Positions 33,924 to 41,793 of a stretch of 64,000 nucleotides of DNA are shown in pieces. Made by a program: the position numbers and the translations under genes. The notes under the pieces are model-generated. The model was not told the origin of the DNA. It did no database searches and was given only the letters and a program-made list of their open reading frames with translations. The DNA comes from Bacillus sp. NP157. Lineage in GTDB: Bacteria > Pseudomonadota > Gammaproteobacteria > Xanthomonadales > Rhodanobacteraceae. How positions within the stretch are numbered: the first letter of the stretch is position 1; each line of letters begins with the position of its first letter. The stretch lies in assembly GCA_018889975.1 (NCBI GenBank), contig CP076546.1:2170001-2234000 (forward strand), in the 5' to 3' direction.

Positions 33924-34919
33924 ATCCAGTAGCGAGGGCATGAAAACGTCCTCGATGCCGAAGCGTTTTGACGTGAGTCCCTGCTCGTGGTGATAGCGCA
34001 GGATGGCGTCGAGCGCGGCACGGTTCGCCTCGATCCCGTAGGGCCACCAGTCGTCGCCCAGCAGCTCGCGATTCCGGGCGACCAGTCCCGTCAGCCACGG
34101 CTGCATCGTGTCCATGTTGTTGAACGTCATGCCTCTCACATAGCGCTCCCCGGCAGCATCCTTCGCGGCGCAGAAGCCACGGTAGATCGACTTAACCAAC
34201 GCGGGATCCGCCTCGGCGAGTTCGCGGGTCACGACCACCGTGTGCATGATCGGGAAGATGCCGGTGCGCTGGTAGTACGTGCGCTCCATGGCCTCATGGT
34301 TTTCGAACAGGTGCCCCACGCGTGGCGATCCGGCCAGCACGCAACGCGGGATGTCCGCCGAAATAAGCGCATCGATCTCGCCCGCTTCGAGCAGTTCACC
34401 AAGGTCCACGTCCTTTGGCGCGTATTCAACCTCGACGCCGTCGGGCACGGGGCGCGGCACGAAGTCGATCGGATCCATCGGGAAGTCGATGCCGCCGATG
34501 AGCCAGCGACTTTGCCCGGGTTTCCAGTCGGATTGGTCGGCGAGGATGCCCTTCGACATCACGCCCGAGTCATGCCCGTAGAGCGCCAGTTCGCCGATCC
34601 GCTTGCCGGCGAGGTCTTCGGGCCGCCTGATGCCACTGGCCTTGTTCACGTAGATCGCCGCGTGGCGGAACGCGCGGTTGGGAAAAACGGGGATGGCGAC
34701 GAACGGTGATTCCCCCTGCGCGAACGTGCGCAGGTAGTAAGTCATGCCGAGCTCGGATACGTCGCAGGCACGCCGACGGACCATCTTCTCGAAGATCTGC
34801 GTGACGATCCGGTCGGAATGGAAGGTGGCATCGACACCCTCGATAGCGACGCTGCCATCGGCAAGGGCGCGGGTGCGGTCGTAGTTCCAGAACGCGATGT
34901 CTAGCTTGCGGCTGCGCAT
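33918..34919 (-). CDS. 4,5-dihydroxyphthalate decarboxylase-like / NMT1-type binding protein
   Basis: A 333-residue cytosolic protein of the periplasmic-binding-fold group typified by 4,5-dihydroxyphthalate decarboxylase. It starts MRSRKLDIAFWNYDRTRALA and contains FVAIPVFPNRAFRHAAIYVN and RTGIFPIMHTVVVTRELAEA, conserved in that group. No signal peptide is seen at the chosen ATG (34919). Many members are misnamed; the substrate here is not known. It is divergent from the MarR regulator and probably controlled by it, in the manner of aromatic-compound catabolic genes. Confidence 0.75.
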   Translation of the reverse strand: MRSRKLDIAFWNYDRTRALADGSVAIEGVDATFHSDRIVTQIFEKMVRRRACDVSELGMTYYLRTFAQGESPFVAIPVFPNRAFRHAAIYVNKASGIRRPEDLAGKRIGELALYGHDSGVMSKGILADQSDWKPGQSRWLIGGIDFPMDPIDFVPRPVPDGVEVEYAPKDVDLGELLEAGEIDALISADIPRCVLAGSPRVGHLFENHEAMERTYYQRTGIFPIMHTVVVTRELAEADPALVKSIYRGFCAAKDAAGERYVRGMTFNNMDTMQPWLTGLVARNRELLGDDWWPYGIEANRAALDAILRYHHEQGLTSKRFGIEDVFMPSLLDS

Positions 34920-34956
34920 GGGCGGTCCTCCACGGGGAAAGCCTGATGCGTAGATC

Positions 34957-34970
34957 ATAAATACGTTTAT
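34957..34970. promoter_or_regulatory. Candidate MarR operator and promoter region
   Basis: ATAAA-TACG-TTTAT is a perfect inverted repeat in an AT-rich spot of a GC-rich genome, 38 bases before the decarboxylase-like ATG and 75 before the marR ATG. TATATT follows at once (34968-34973). The spacing and location fit an operator shared by the two divergent genes. Confidence 0.5.
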
Positions 34971-35044
34971 ATTAAGAAGGTGTCGTCGATGCGTTAGTGC
35001 ACGGCCCACCCTTGCCGACCCCGCAAAGGTTACGATCCAGACAC

Positions 35045-35539
35045 ATGACCCCCGATCCGCGCACCCTGAAGAAGCTATTCGCCAACGTGTCCCTTGGGGC
35101 ACCGGAAAATGCCGTCGGCTTCGTGTTGTGGCGCGTCGTGCATCGTTACCAGCGTGAAATCGATCGCGTCCTTGCGCCCCTCGATCTCACCCACCTGCAA
35201 TTCACCACGCTCGCCATGGCAGCATGGCTCTGCCAGTCGAATGGGCCGACCACGCAAACGGCGGTGGCACAGGCCGCCGAGATCCACCCCATGCAGGTGT
35301 CCCTGATGCTCAAGGCGCTGGAAGCCAAGGGCATGATCGTGCGCGAGCGCAGCACCAGCGACGTACGCGCCAAGGTGATCCGCATGACCAGCGCAGGCGT
35401 GGCTGCGCTACGACGCGCCATGCCGCTCGCCATCAAGGTACAGGTGGACATGTTCGGCGATGAGGGCGCCGTCGGCGGCGGACTACTTGAAACGCTGAAT
35501 CGTGTTGAGCATCGAGCGCGACAGTCGGACGATTCGTAG
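35045..35539 (+). CDS. MarR-family transcriptional regulator
   Basis: A 164-residue winged-helix regulator. It has the N-terminal dimer helix (FVLWRVVHRYQREIDRVLAP), the recognition part AEIHPMQVSLMLKALEAKGM and the wing IVRERSTSDVRAKVI with the DxR motif. MarR proteins usually repress a divergent gene until a phenolic ligand binds. It lies head-to-head with the 4,5-dihydroxyphthalate-decarboxylase-like gene; the shared 125 bases contain a perfect dyad. Confidence 0.9.
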   Translation: MTPDPRTLKKLFANVSLGAPENAVGFVLWRVVHRYQREIDRVLAPLDLTHLQFTTLAMAAWLCQSNGPTTQTAVAQAAEIHPMQVSLMLKALEAKGMIVRERSTSDVRAKVIRMTSAGVAALRRAMPLAIKVQVDMFGDEGAVGGGLLETLNRVEHRARQSDDS

Positions 35540-35541
35540 GC

Positions 35542-36402
35542 TCAGCGCACTGCGCTACCAGTCGAAGCCGAGGCCGGGGGCGGTGGTGCGACGTCCGACT
35601 GGCTTTCATCGTTGACTGGGTTCGAATGCCCGCGGTTCCCAACCAGGGACGACATCGCCGCGCCCCCGGTGAGGAGGGCGCTCGCAAGCATCAGCATGCC
35701 CCAGACTCGATGCTTCCAGTGCACGAGGTCGTCGACCTTGCCGATCACAGTGTCGACCTTGACCTCAAGGACGTCGACACTACCGCCCAGGACCTCGACA
35801 CGACCTCCCAGTACGTCCACACGACCACACAGCTCGTGAACTGTATCGTTCATGCCATCAACCTTGTCGCTGAGCTTTTCGACCTTTGCTTCGAGATCCC
35901 TGTTGGCTCTGGTCAGCCGCACATCGACCCCGTTGATGGCCGTGGTCAAACGCCTTTCGACTCCATTCATCGCATCCGTTAGCCGCGACTCGACGCCCTC
36001 GATCGCCTTGGTCATTCGGCCCTCGACGCCCTCGATGGCGTCGCTCAAGCGCGAATCGACCTGCCGCAGTGAAGCGGAGAACGCCGCAAGCGACCGGTCG
36101 AGCGACTCGGCGTGTCGCGCGGCCGCTTCCGCCTGCGCCGCAGCATGTCGCGCAGCGGCCTCCGTCTGCGCAGCCGTATGTCGCGACTCGGCCTCCTTCT
36201 GCGCCGCCGTGTGTCGTGCTTCTGCTTCCTTCTGCGCCGCCGTGTGTCGCGCATCCATGCTCTTCAGCGATTCAGCCCACTGCTGGCCAGTTGCCTTCCT
36301 TGCCTCGATAAGATCCAAGGTGCGCTGGTCGACGCGCGCCAGTGTCGATGCGATGCTCGCCAGCATGTCACTGCTGATCTCGGAATACGCCGCTGTCGTC
36401 AT
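35542..36402 (-). CDS. Membrane-anchored coiled-coil protein with hendecad repeats
   Basis: I do not recognise this 286-residue protein. The ATG at 36402 follows GGGAG. Residues 51-98 are four to five 11-residue repeats of the type ARHTAAQKEAE, and residues 121-164 are four more of the type AIEGVESRLTD. Residues about 194-224 then pass to 7-residue heptads (LGGRVEV, LGGSVDV, LEVKVDT). One hydrophobic segment at about 232-252 is followed by a Pro/Ser-rich tail. This is a long parallel coiled coil held in the membrane near its C-terminus. Base composition is lower in GC than its neighbours. It lies downstream of tRNA-Ser(CGA). A structural or tethering role is only a guess. Confidence 0.8.
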   Translation of the reverse strand: MTTAAYSEISSDMLASIASTLARVDQRTLDLIEARKATGQQWAESLKSMDARHTAAQKEAEARHTAAQKEAESRHTAAQTEAAARHAAAQAEAAARHAESLDRSLAAFSASLRQVDSRLSDAIEGVEGRMTKAIEGVESRLTDAMNGVERRLTTAINGVDVRLTRANRDLEAKVEKLSDKVDGMNDTVHELCGRVDVLGGRVEVLGGSVDVLEVKVDTVIGKVDDLVHWKHRVWGMLMLASALLTGGAAMSSLVGNRGHSNPVNDESQSDVAPPPPASASTGSAVR

Positions 36403-36448
36403 GTGTTTCTCCCGGAAGGCGCACGCAAAGTGCACGCCAGGCGCCAAG

Positions 36449-36479
36449 ATTAAAACGGCACGACGCGTTCGGAACTCAA
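36449..36479 (-). promoter_or_regulatory. Candidate promoter of the coiled-coil gene
   Basis: On the minus strand TTGAGT (36474-36479) and TTTAAT (36449-36454) are 19 bases apart, a wide spacing. It lies about 45 bases before the ATG in an AT-rich stretch. Confidence 0.5.
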
Positions 36480-36560
36480 GGTTTTCAGTGATTTGCGTCA
36501 GCCGACACTGAGCGATGGGTAGGCCAATACCTACATACGTTCGTGATTTGTAGGGCGCTG

Positions 36561-36594
36561 GAAAAACAAAAGCCCCGCATCGCTGCGAGGCTTT
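36561..36594 (-). terminator. Intrinsic terminator of tRNA-Ser(CGA)
   Basis: On the minus strand AAAGCCTCGCAGCGATGCGGGGCTTT forms a stem of about nine pairs, followed by TGTTTTTC. It begins 17 bases after the tRNA 3' end. Confidence 0.85.
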
Positions 36595-36608
36595 CGTAAT
36601 CACTGAAT

Positions 36609-36700
<92 letters not shown>

Positions 36701-36740
36701 GCAGGGTCGACGGCAGGCCGCGAGGCTCACCGAGTCGGCA

Positions 36741-36769
36741 ATGATAGTGGGTCTTCCGTGCCGTGACAA
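36741..36769 (-). promoter_or_regulatory. Promoter of tRNA-Ser(CGA)
   Basis: On the minus strand TTGTCA (36764-36769), 17 bases, then TATCAT (36741-36746), a near-consensus sigma-70 promoter 40 bases before the tRNA. Confidence 0.8.
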
Positions 36770-36844
36770 CAGGCTTTTGATGCGGCATCCTGCCAACGCA
36801 TCCGGGGCTTTCCAGGCCCCCTACCCCAGCTGCCCAGGCCCTTC

Positions 36845-37552
36845 ATGATCGAGTTCGGACACGGCACCCACACAGGTCTTCGCCGCCTGCGTAACGAAGA
36901 TAGTTACTACGCCGACGCTGGCCTGGGCCTGTTCCTGGTCGTCGATGGCATGGGCGGGCACCAGCATGGCGAAGTGGCCTCGGCGATGGCCCGCGACGGC
37001 GTCGTCGCCCAGGTCACGGCCGGTCAGTCATTGGTTGATGCGATCCAGCGGGTCAACGAAGCACTGATCGCCCGCTCCAGCGGTTTGAAGGAGTCGCGGC
37101 CGATGGGCACCACCATCGCGGCCATCCGCGTGTCGGGTCGCTCGTATGAAGCAGCGTGGGTCGGTGACAGCCGCATCTATCGCTGGAGCCATGGCGCCCT
37201 GGAGCGCCTCTCGCACGACCACTCGATCGTCGAAGCACTGGTCGAAACCGGCGAGCTGACCGAAGCACAGGCGCGCAGCCATCCGCAGCGAAGCGTGCTG
37301 ACCCAGGCACTCGGAATCACCGCACCCGACCAACTGCACATCGGCCTCGCGCGGGGCGAGCTGGCTGCCGGCGGACGGCTCCTGCTGTGCACCGACGGCC
37401 TGACCGACGAAGTGACCGACGCGCGGATCGCCGAGCTCGTGGCGCGGACGGACATCGCCGCCCAGGAGTGTGTCGATCACCTCGTGCTCGAAGCGCTGGC
37501 GGGCACCGGTCGCGACAACATCACCGCGATCCTGGTGCGCGCCGCGGGCTAG
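36845..37552 (+). CDS. PP2C-family serine/threonine phosphatase
   Basis: A 235-residue soluble metal-dependent phosphatase. The metal-binding Asp motifs are all visible: RNEDSYY, VVDGMGGHQHGE, GTTIAAI, VGDSRIYRW, LLCTDGLTDEV and GRDNITAIL. There is no membrane or sensor domain. A matching Hanks-type kinase is not in the window, so the substrate is unknown. It converges with dnaQ, 18 bases apart. Confidence 0.93.
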   Translation: MIEFGHGTHTGLRRLRNEDSYYADAGLGLFLVVDGMGGHQHGEVASAMARDGVVAQVTAGQSLVDAIQRVNEALIARSSGLKESRPMGTTIAAIRVSGRSYEAAWVGDSRIYRWSHGALERLSHDHSIVEALVETGELTEAQARSHPQRSVLTQALGITAPDQLHIGLARGELAAGGRLLLCTDGLTDEVTDARIAELVARTDIAAQECVDHLVLEALAGTGRDNITAILVRAAG

Positions 37553-37570
37553 CCCGCAAGGCAGCAGCCC

Positions 37571-38296
37571 TTAGTGGACGGTGTCGGCGGCGTCCAGCTG
37601 CCGCCAGATCGCCTGGCCACCGGACGACTTGTCCAGCGCATCCAACCGCTGCGCATGCAGCGCCAGTTCCTCGTCGTTGGCGCGCAGCACGACGGGACGA
37701 CGATGGATGACGATCTCGCCAAGCGCATTGGCCGCGTTGGCCTCCGCACCGGGGTCGAAGACGAAATCCAGGCCGACCTGGCCCGAGGTCATCGCGACAT
37801 AGACATCCGCCAGCAGCTGGGCGTCGAGCAGGCCGCCGTGGAGATCGCGATGGGTATTGTCGACGCCGAGGCGCTTGCACAGCGCATCCAGGCTATTGCG
37901 CTGGCCCGGGTACATCGTGCGCGCCATCGCCAGCGTGTCGAGCACGGTCGCATGGTCGGTGACCACGCCGTACTGCGGGCCCAGGCGCTGCAGCTCCGCA
38001 TTGATGAAGCCCACGTCGAACGCCGCGTTGTGGATGATCAGCTCGGCGCCCTTGATGTAAGCGAGGAACTCATCGACCTTGTCGCGGAACAACGGCTTGT
38101 CGAGGAGGAATTCGTCCTCGATGCCGGTCACCGCACGCGCGCCTTCGTCGATGGCGCGTTGCGGATTCAGGTAGGTATGGAAATGGTTGCCCGACGGCCG
38201 GCGGCCGATCAGTTCCACCGCGCCGATTTCAATCAGGCGGTGGCCAAGGTGAGCCTCGAGGCCGGTGGTTTCGGTATCGAGGACGATCTGCCTCAT
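37571..38296 (-). CDS. dnaQ: DNA polymerase III epsilon subunit DnaQ
   Basis: The 3'-5' proofreading exonuclease of the replicase, 241 residues from the ATG at 38296 ([14 protein letters not shown]). The DEDDh catalytic set is visible: D-E in LDTETTG, D in [10 protein letters not shown] and H-D in [13 protein letters not shown]-terminal helical part binds the alpha subunit. ATGA overlaps the rnhA stop. The order gloB / methyltransferase-rnhA-dnaQ is conserved down to E. coli. Confidence 0.97.
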   Translation of the reverse strand: MRQIVLDTETTGLEAHLGHRLIEIGAVELIGRRPSGNHFHTYLNPQRAIDEGARAVTGIEDEFLLDKPLFRDKVDEFLAYIKGAELIIHNAAFDVGFINAELQRLGPQYGVVTDHATVLDTLAMARTMYPGQRNSLDALCKRLGVDNTHRDLHGGLLDAQLLADVYVAMTSGQVGLDFVFDPGAEANAANALGEIVIHRRPVVLRANDEELALHAQRLDALDKSSGGQAIWRQLDAADTVH

Positions 38297-38748
38297 GCCA
38301 CCTGCCCCTTCGCCTTGTAGATCAGCGCCTGGTCGCGCGCAGCCACGTCCACGCGTTCGTTTTCCACATGGCCGGCGTGGCCCTTCACCCATTCCCACGT
38401 CACCGTGTGGGACGCCGTGGCCGCGTCGAGGCGGAGCCACAGGTCCTGGTTCTTGACCGGCTTCTTGTCGGCGGTGAGCCAGCCGTTCCGGCGCCACTTG
38501 GGCACCCACTCCTGCAGGCCCTGCATGACGTACTTCGAATCGGTCATCAGGTGCACCTTGCAAGGGCGGCTGAGCGCTTCCAGGGCGGAGATCGCGCCCA
38601 TCAGCTCCATGCGGTTGTTGGTAGTGTCCGGTTCGCCGCCGGAGAGCATCTTTTCCATGCCCTTGGCGCGTAGCAGTGCGGCCCAGCCACCGGGACCGGG
38701 GTTGCCCAGGCAGGCGCCATCGGTAAAGGCTTCAACAAGATCGGTCAT
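38293..38748 (-). CDS. rnhA: Ribonuclease HI
   Basis: A 151-residue RNase H that removes RNA from RNA-DNA hybrids. The four acidic residues are in [38 protein letters not shown] and [12 protein letters not shown]. It also has the basic helix region [19 protein letters not shown]. It is coupled to dnaQ by an overlap. Confidence 0.97.
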   Translation of the reverse strand: MTDLVEAFTDGACLGNPGPGGWAALLRAKGMEKMLSGGEPDTTNNRMELMGAISALEALSRPCKVHLMTDSKYVMQGLQEWVPKWRRNGWLTADKKPVKNQDLWLRLDAATASHTVTWEWVKGHAGHVENERVDVAARDQALIYKAKGQVA

Positions 38749-38763
38749 GGACAGGTATCGACT

Positions 38764-39456
38764 TCAGGAAATGTGTTCACGGGCGTGGCGGCGCGCGCCG
38801 GACGCAAAGGTTCCGGGTATCGGCGCAGGCACCGCCGCGGGGCGGGGGCGCAAGGGTACCGCCGCCGGACGTTTTTTGCGCGCGACCAGCAGATAGCCGC
38901 CGCCGACCATCGACTCACCGACCGGCGAGCCGCCGATGCGCGGCCAGGCACTGCCGAGGCGCCGCGGCATCGATAGCTCGAAATCGTCGCGCACGAGGCG
39001 CTGGCTCCACCACCACGGCCAGGTCAGGCGTGGCCGGGCGCCGCGGCTCTGCCTGGCGACCCACGGCGACCACAGCCCCAGCGGATGGATGCCGGTGATT
39101 GCGATCATCCCGCCCGGCTCGAGTACACGAATCGCCTCATCGAGCAGGTTGTCCTGGCGCACGGTGGTTTCCAGCGCATGGCGCAGCAGGACCACTCCAA
39201 ACGCCTCGTCGGTGAACGGCAGGGGCTCCAGGCCACTGGCCAGCACGTCGCCACCCAAGGCAGCGCCGGCGACCCGCACGGTGGCCCAGTGGCCCAGCAG
39301 GGGGATGGCCGGCGCCTCGGCGCCGAGGGCCGCCGTCAGATGCAGCCCGTGCTCGCCCGTGCAGCGGTTCAACAGCGGCGCGAGCACCCGGTTCTCGTCC
39401 GCAAGAAGCTTGCGGACATGTGGCGTCGCATAGATGTCGGAGACGAAGGTGGGCAT
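38764..39456 (-). CDS. Class I SAM-dependent methyltransferase, YafS-like
   Basis: A 230-residue protein in the place of E. coli YafS, between gloB and rnhA. The C-terminal methyltransferase part shows GLEPLPFTDEAFGVVLLRHA and EAIRVLEPGGMIAITG. The usual glycine-rich SAM loop (GxGxG) is not recognisable; LLGHWATVRVAGAALGGDV takes its place. It may still bind SAM, or it may be a degenerate relative. The C-terminus is basic and Pro/Ala-rich. Substrate unknown. Confidence 0.8.
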   Translation of the reverse strand: MPTFVSDIYATPHVRKLLADENRVLAPLLNRCTGEHGLHLTAALGAEAPAIPLLGHWATVRVAGAALGGDVLASGLEPLPFTDEAFGVVLLRHALETTVRQDNLLDEAIRVLEPGGMIAITGIHPLGLWSPWVARQSRGARPRLTWPWWWSQRLVRDDFELSMPRRLGSAWPRIGGSPVGESMVGGGYLLVARKKRPAAVPLRPRPAAVPAPIPGTFASGARRHAREHIS

Positions 39457-39623
39457 GTAGGACGAGTGTAGTGAGGTTGAACGCCCTCCGCATCGTTAAC
39501 AACTGGCTAACGAGTGGGATATACCCGGCTGATATAGTCCGGCCGCCCCACCCCTGCCAGCCCGGCAGGGTCGCGGCCAAAACCTGGGTGTTCGCGCCCT
39601 ATCGACGTCACGGAGTTCGCCCG

Positions 39624-40391
39624 ATGCAATGGGTTCCCGTCGCGGCCTTGAGCGACAACTACATCTGGCTGGTCGCCGATGACGAAGGCAACGCTTTCGT
39701 CGTGGATCCCGGTGAAGCCGCCCCCGTCGAAGCTGCGCTGCAGGCGCGCGGCTGGACGTTGCGCGCGATCCTGCTCACGCATCACCACAACGACCACATC
39801 GGCGGCGTGTTCGACCTCGTGCGCGACCACGACATCGAGGTGATCGCGCCGCTCGATACGCGCATTCCTTACAAAACGCAGATCGTGGGCCAGGGCGATA
39901 CCGTCGTGCTGGATAGCCCGCATGCCACGTTCCAGGTGCTCGAGGTGCCGGGCCACACCACGTCGCACATCGCCTACGCCGGCGAAGGCTTCCTGTTCTG
40001 TGGCGACACGCTTTTCAGCGTCGGCTGCGGTCGTCTCTTCGAAGGCACGCCGGAGCAGATGCTGGCCTCGCTGGACAAGTTCGCCCATTTGCCGCCGGAG
40101 ACCCTGGTCTGCTGCGCGCATGAATACACCGCGTCGAACATCCGCTTCGCGCTCAGCGTGGATCCGGAGAACGACCCCCTGCGCCGCCGTCGTGACGAGG
40201 TGGCGCGCCTGCGCGAGGAGGGCCGCCCCAGCGTGCCCAGCCGCCTCGCCGACGAGCTCGCCACCAACCCCTTCCTGCGCGTGGACAGCGAGGCTGTCGC
40301 CCGCTGGGCCGTGGCCCATGGCAAGGAACACGCCACGCGGGCGGAGCGCTTTGCCGCGCTACGCCAGGCCAAGGACACCTTCACCGCATGA
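39624..40391 (+). CDS. gloB: Hydroxyacylglutathione hydrolase (glyoxalase II)
   Basis: A 255-residue metallo-hydrolase that frees glutathione and D-lactate from S-lactoylglutathione. The metal motif THHHNDHIGG and the further ligands in GHTTSHIAY, FCGDTLF and CCAHEYT are intact, and the C-terminal glutathione-binding part has RFAALRQAKD. The start ATG at 39624 (MQWVPVAALSDNYIW) matches the family. The stop overlaps the mltD start. Confidence 0.97.
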   Translation: MQWVPVAALSDNYIWLVADDEGNAFVVDPGEAAPVEAALQARGWTLRAILLTHHHNDHIGGVFDLVRDHDIEVIAPLDTRIPYKTQIVGQGDTVVLDSPHATFQVLEVPGHTTSHIAYAGEGFLFCGDTLFSVGCGRLFEGTPEQMLASLDKFAHLPPETLVCCAHEYTASNIRFALSVDPENDPLRRRRDEVARLREEGRPSVPSRLADELATNPFLRVDSEAVARWAVAHGKEHATRAERFAALRQAKDTFTA

Positions 40392-41677
40392 ATCCACTGG
40401 TACGCCGGCTGTTGCCGACCCTGATACCCCTCGCACTCAGTGCCTGCGCCGGCACGCCGCCACGCGCGATCGGCCCGCTGGCCACGCCCGCCGCGCCGTC
40501 CACCATCGATACGGTGCAGGACGTGAACATGTCGCCCAAGCTGGCGCGGCCTGCCCCGCCGGCCGACTTCTGGGGCGACATGCGCGACAGCTTCGCCATG
40601 CCCGGCTGCGAGGCCGACCCGCAGGTGATGGCCTGGGCGCGTACCTACACGAAGATGCCGAACCGCTTCGAACAGCAGATCAACGAAGTGCTTCCGCTGA
40701 TCGTCTACGCGCACAAGTCGGCGATGCAGCACAGCGTGGCCGGTGAGTTCGCCCTGTTGCCGTGGGTGGAAAGCCAGTATCGCCACGTGCCCGGCGCGAA
40801 GAACCGCCCGGCCGGCATGTGGCAGATCATGCCGCAGACGGCGCACACCCTTGGCTTGCGCGTGGACAAGAATTACGACGAGCGCCTGGACATCACCAAG
40901 TCGACCGAGTCGGTGATGTCGATGATGCGCCGTTACTACGACGACCTGGGCGACTGGCGCCTGGTCGACGTGGCCTATAACGCCGGCGAGTTCGGCCTGA
41001 AGAAAACCATCGACAAGCATGGCGGTCCCACGGCCTACGACGGCCTGCCCGACGTGCCGATGAAGGCGAACACCCGCGAACACCTGGTCAAGCTCATGGC
41101 GATCGCCTGCGTCGTGCGCGACCCGGCCCGCTTCAACGTGCAGCTGCCGAAGCAGGATCGCGACGACGCGCTGCAGGTGGTGAAGGTCGACAATCCGCAG
41201 TCACTCGCCCAGGCGGCGAAACAGTCGGGCCTGTCGATGAACGACCTGCGCGATTTCAACCCGGCGTTCCGCACCACCCGGGGCACGATCACCTCGTCGC
41301 TGCTGCTGCCGAAGACGGCAGCCGACCAGTACAAGCTGGGACCGGTGGATCCGGTCGCCGACCTGCCTGCCGCGCAGGCCGACGACGACGCCGTCGCCGA
41401 TGCTGCGCCGGCCAGGGCGGCCACGGGCAAGGCGACGAAGGGCTCATCCAAGGCGTCGAAGCCTGCAAGGAATGCGAAGACGCTGGCGAAGGCATCGGGC
41501 AAGCCGGCGAAGAAAGACGAAGCGAAGACCATCGTCTACAAGGTCAACAACGGCGAATCGCTGTGGACCATCGCGCGCCGCCACCAGGTCAGCGTGGAAC
41601 AGCTGATGAAGTGGAACGACCTGGACACCGCCGCCGTGAAGCCCGGCCAGGTCCTCAAGCTCACCGCCTCCCGGTAA
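40388..41677 (+). CDS. mltD: Membrane-bound lytic murein transglycosylase D
   Basis: A 429-residue outer-membrane lipoprotein that cleaves peptidoglycan glycan strands. A lipobox LALSAC lies at about residues 15-20. The SLT domain has the catalytic Glu in LLPWVESQYRH and the motifs AGMWQIMPQTAH and YNAGEFGLKK. After a Lys/Ala-rich linker (about 340-380) one LysM peptidoglycan-binding domain (KVNNGESLWTIARRHQVSVE) ends the protein; a second, degenerate one may lie at about 260-310. ATGA joins it to gloB, as in E. coli. Confidence 0.94.
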   Translation: MNPLVRRLLPTLIPLALSACAGTPPRAIGPLATPAAPSTIDTVQDVNMSPKLARPAPPADFWGDMRDSFAMPGCEADPQVMAWARTYTKMPNRFEQQINEVLPLIVYAHKSAMQHSVAGEFALLPWVESQYRHVPGAKNRPAGMWQIMPQTAHTLGLRVDKNYDERLDITKSTESVMSMMRRYYDDLGDWRLVDVAYNAGEFGLKKTIDKHGGPTAYDGLPDVPMKANTREHLVKLMAIACVVRDPARFNVQLPKQDRDDALQVVKVDNPQSLAQAAKQSGLSMNDLRDFNPAFRTTRGTITSSLLLPKTAADQYKLGPVDPVADLPAAQADDDAVADAAPARAATGKATKGSSKASKPARNAKTLAKASGKPAKKDEAKTIVYKVNNGESLWTIARRHQVSVEQLMKWNDLDTAAVKPGQVLKLTASR

Positions 41678-41694
41678 TCGACAGCCGCCCACTC

Positions 41695-41718
41695 ATGTAG
41701 GAGCGCGCCTGCGCGCGA
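41695..41718 (+). repeat. REP unit 1
   Basis: ATGTAGGAGCGCGCC-TGCGCGCGA, with GCGCGC arms. It lies 17 bases after the mltD stop and together with the next unit forms a pair. Confidence 0.8.
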
Positions 41719-41741
41719 AAGGCATCCACTGCCGCCCACGC

Positions 41742-41765
41742 ATGCAGGAGCGCGCCTGCGCGCGA
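41742..41765 (+). repeat. REP unit 2
   Basis: ATGCAGGAGCGCGCC-TGCGCGCGA, differing from unit 1 by one base (T to C in the head). Same orientation, 23 bases apart. It lies between the ends of the convergent genes mltD and fabV, a typical REP location. Confidence 0.8.
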
Positions 41766-41793
41766 TGGGGTCCATCGCGCGCACCGGTGTCGA

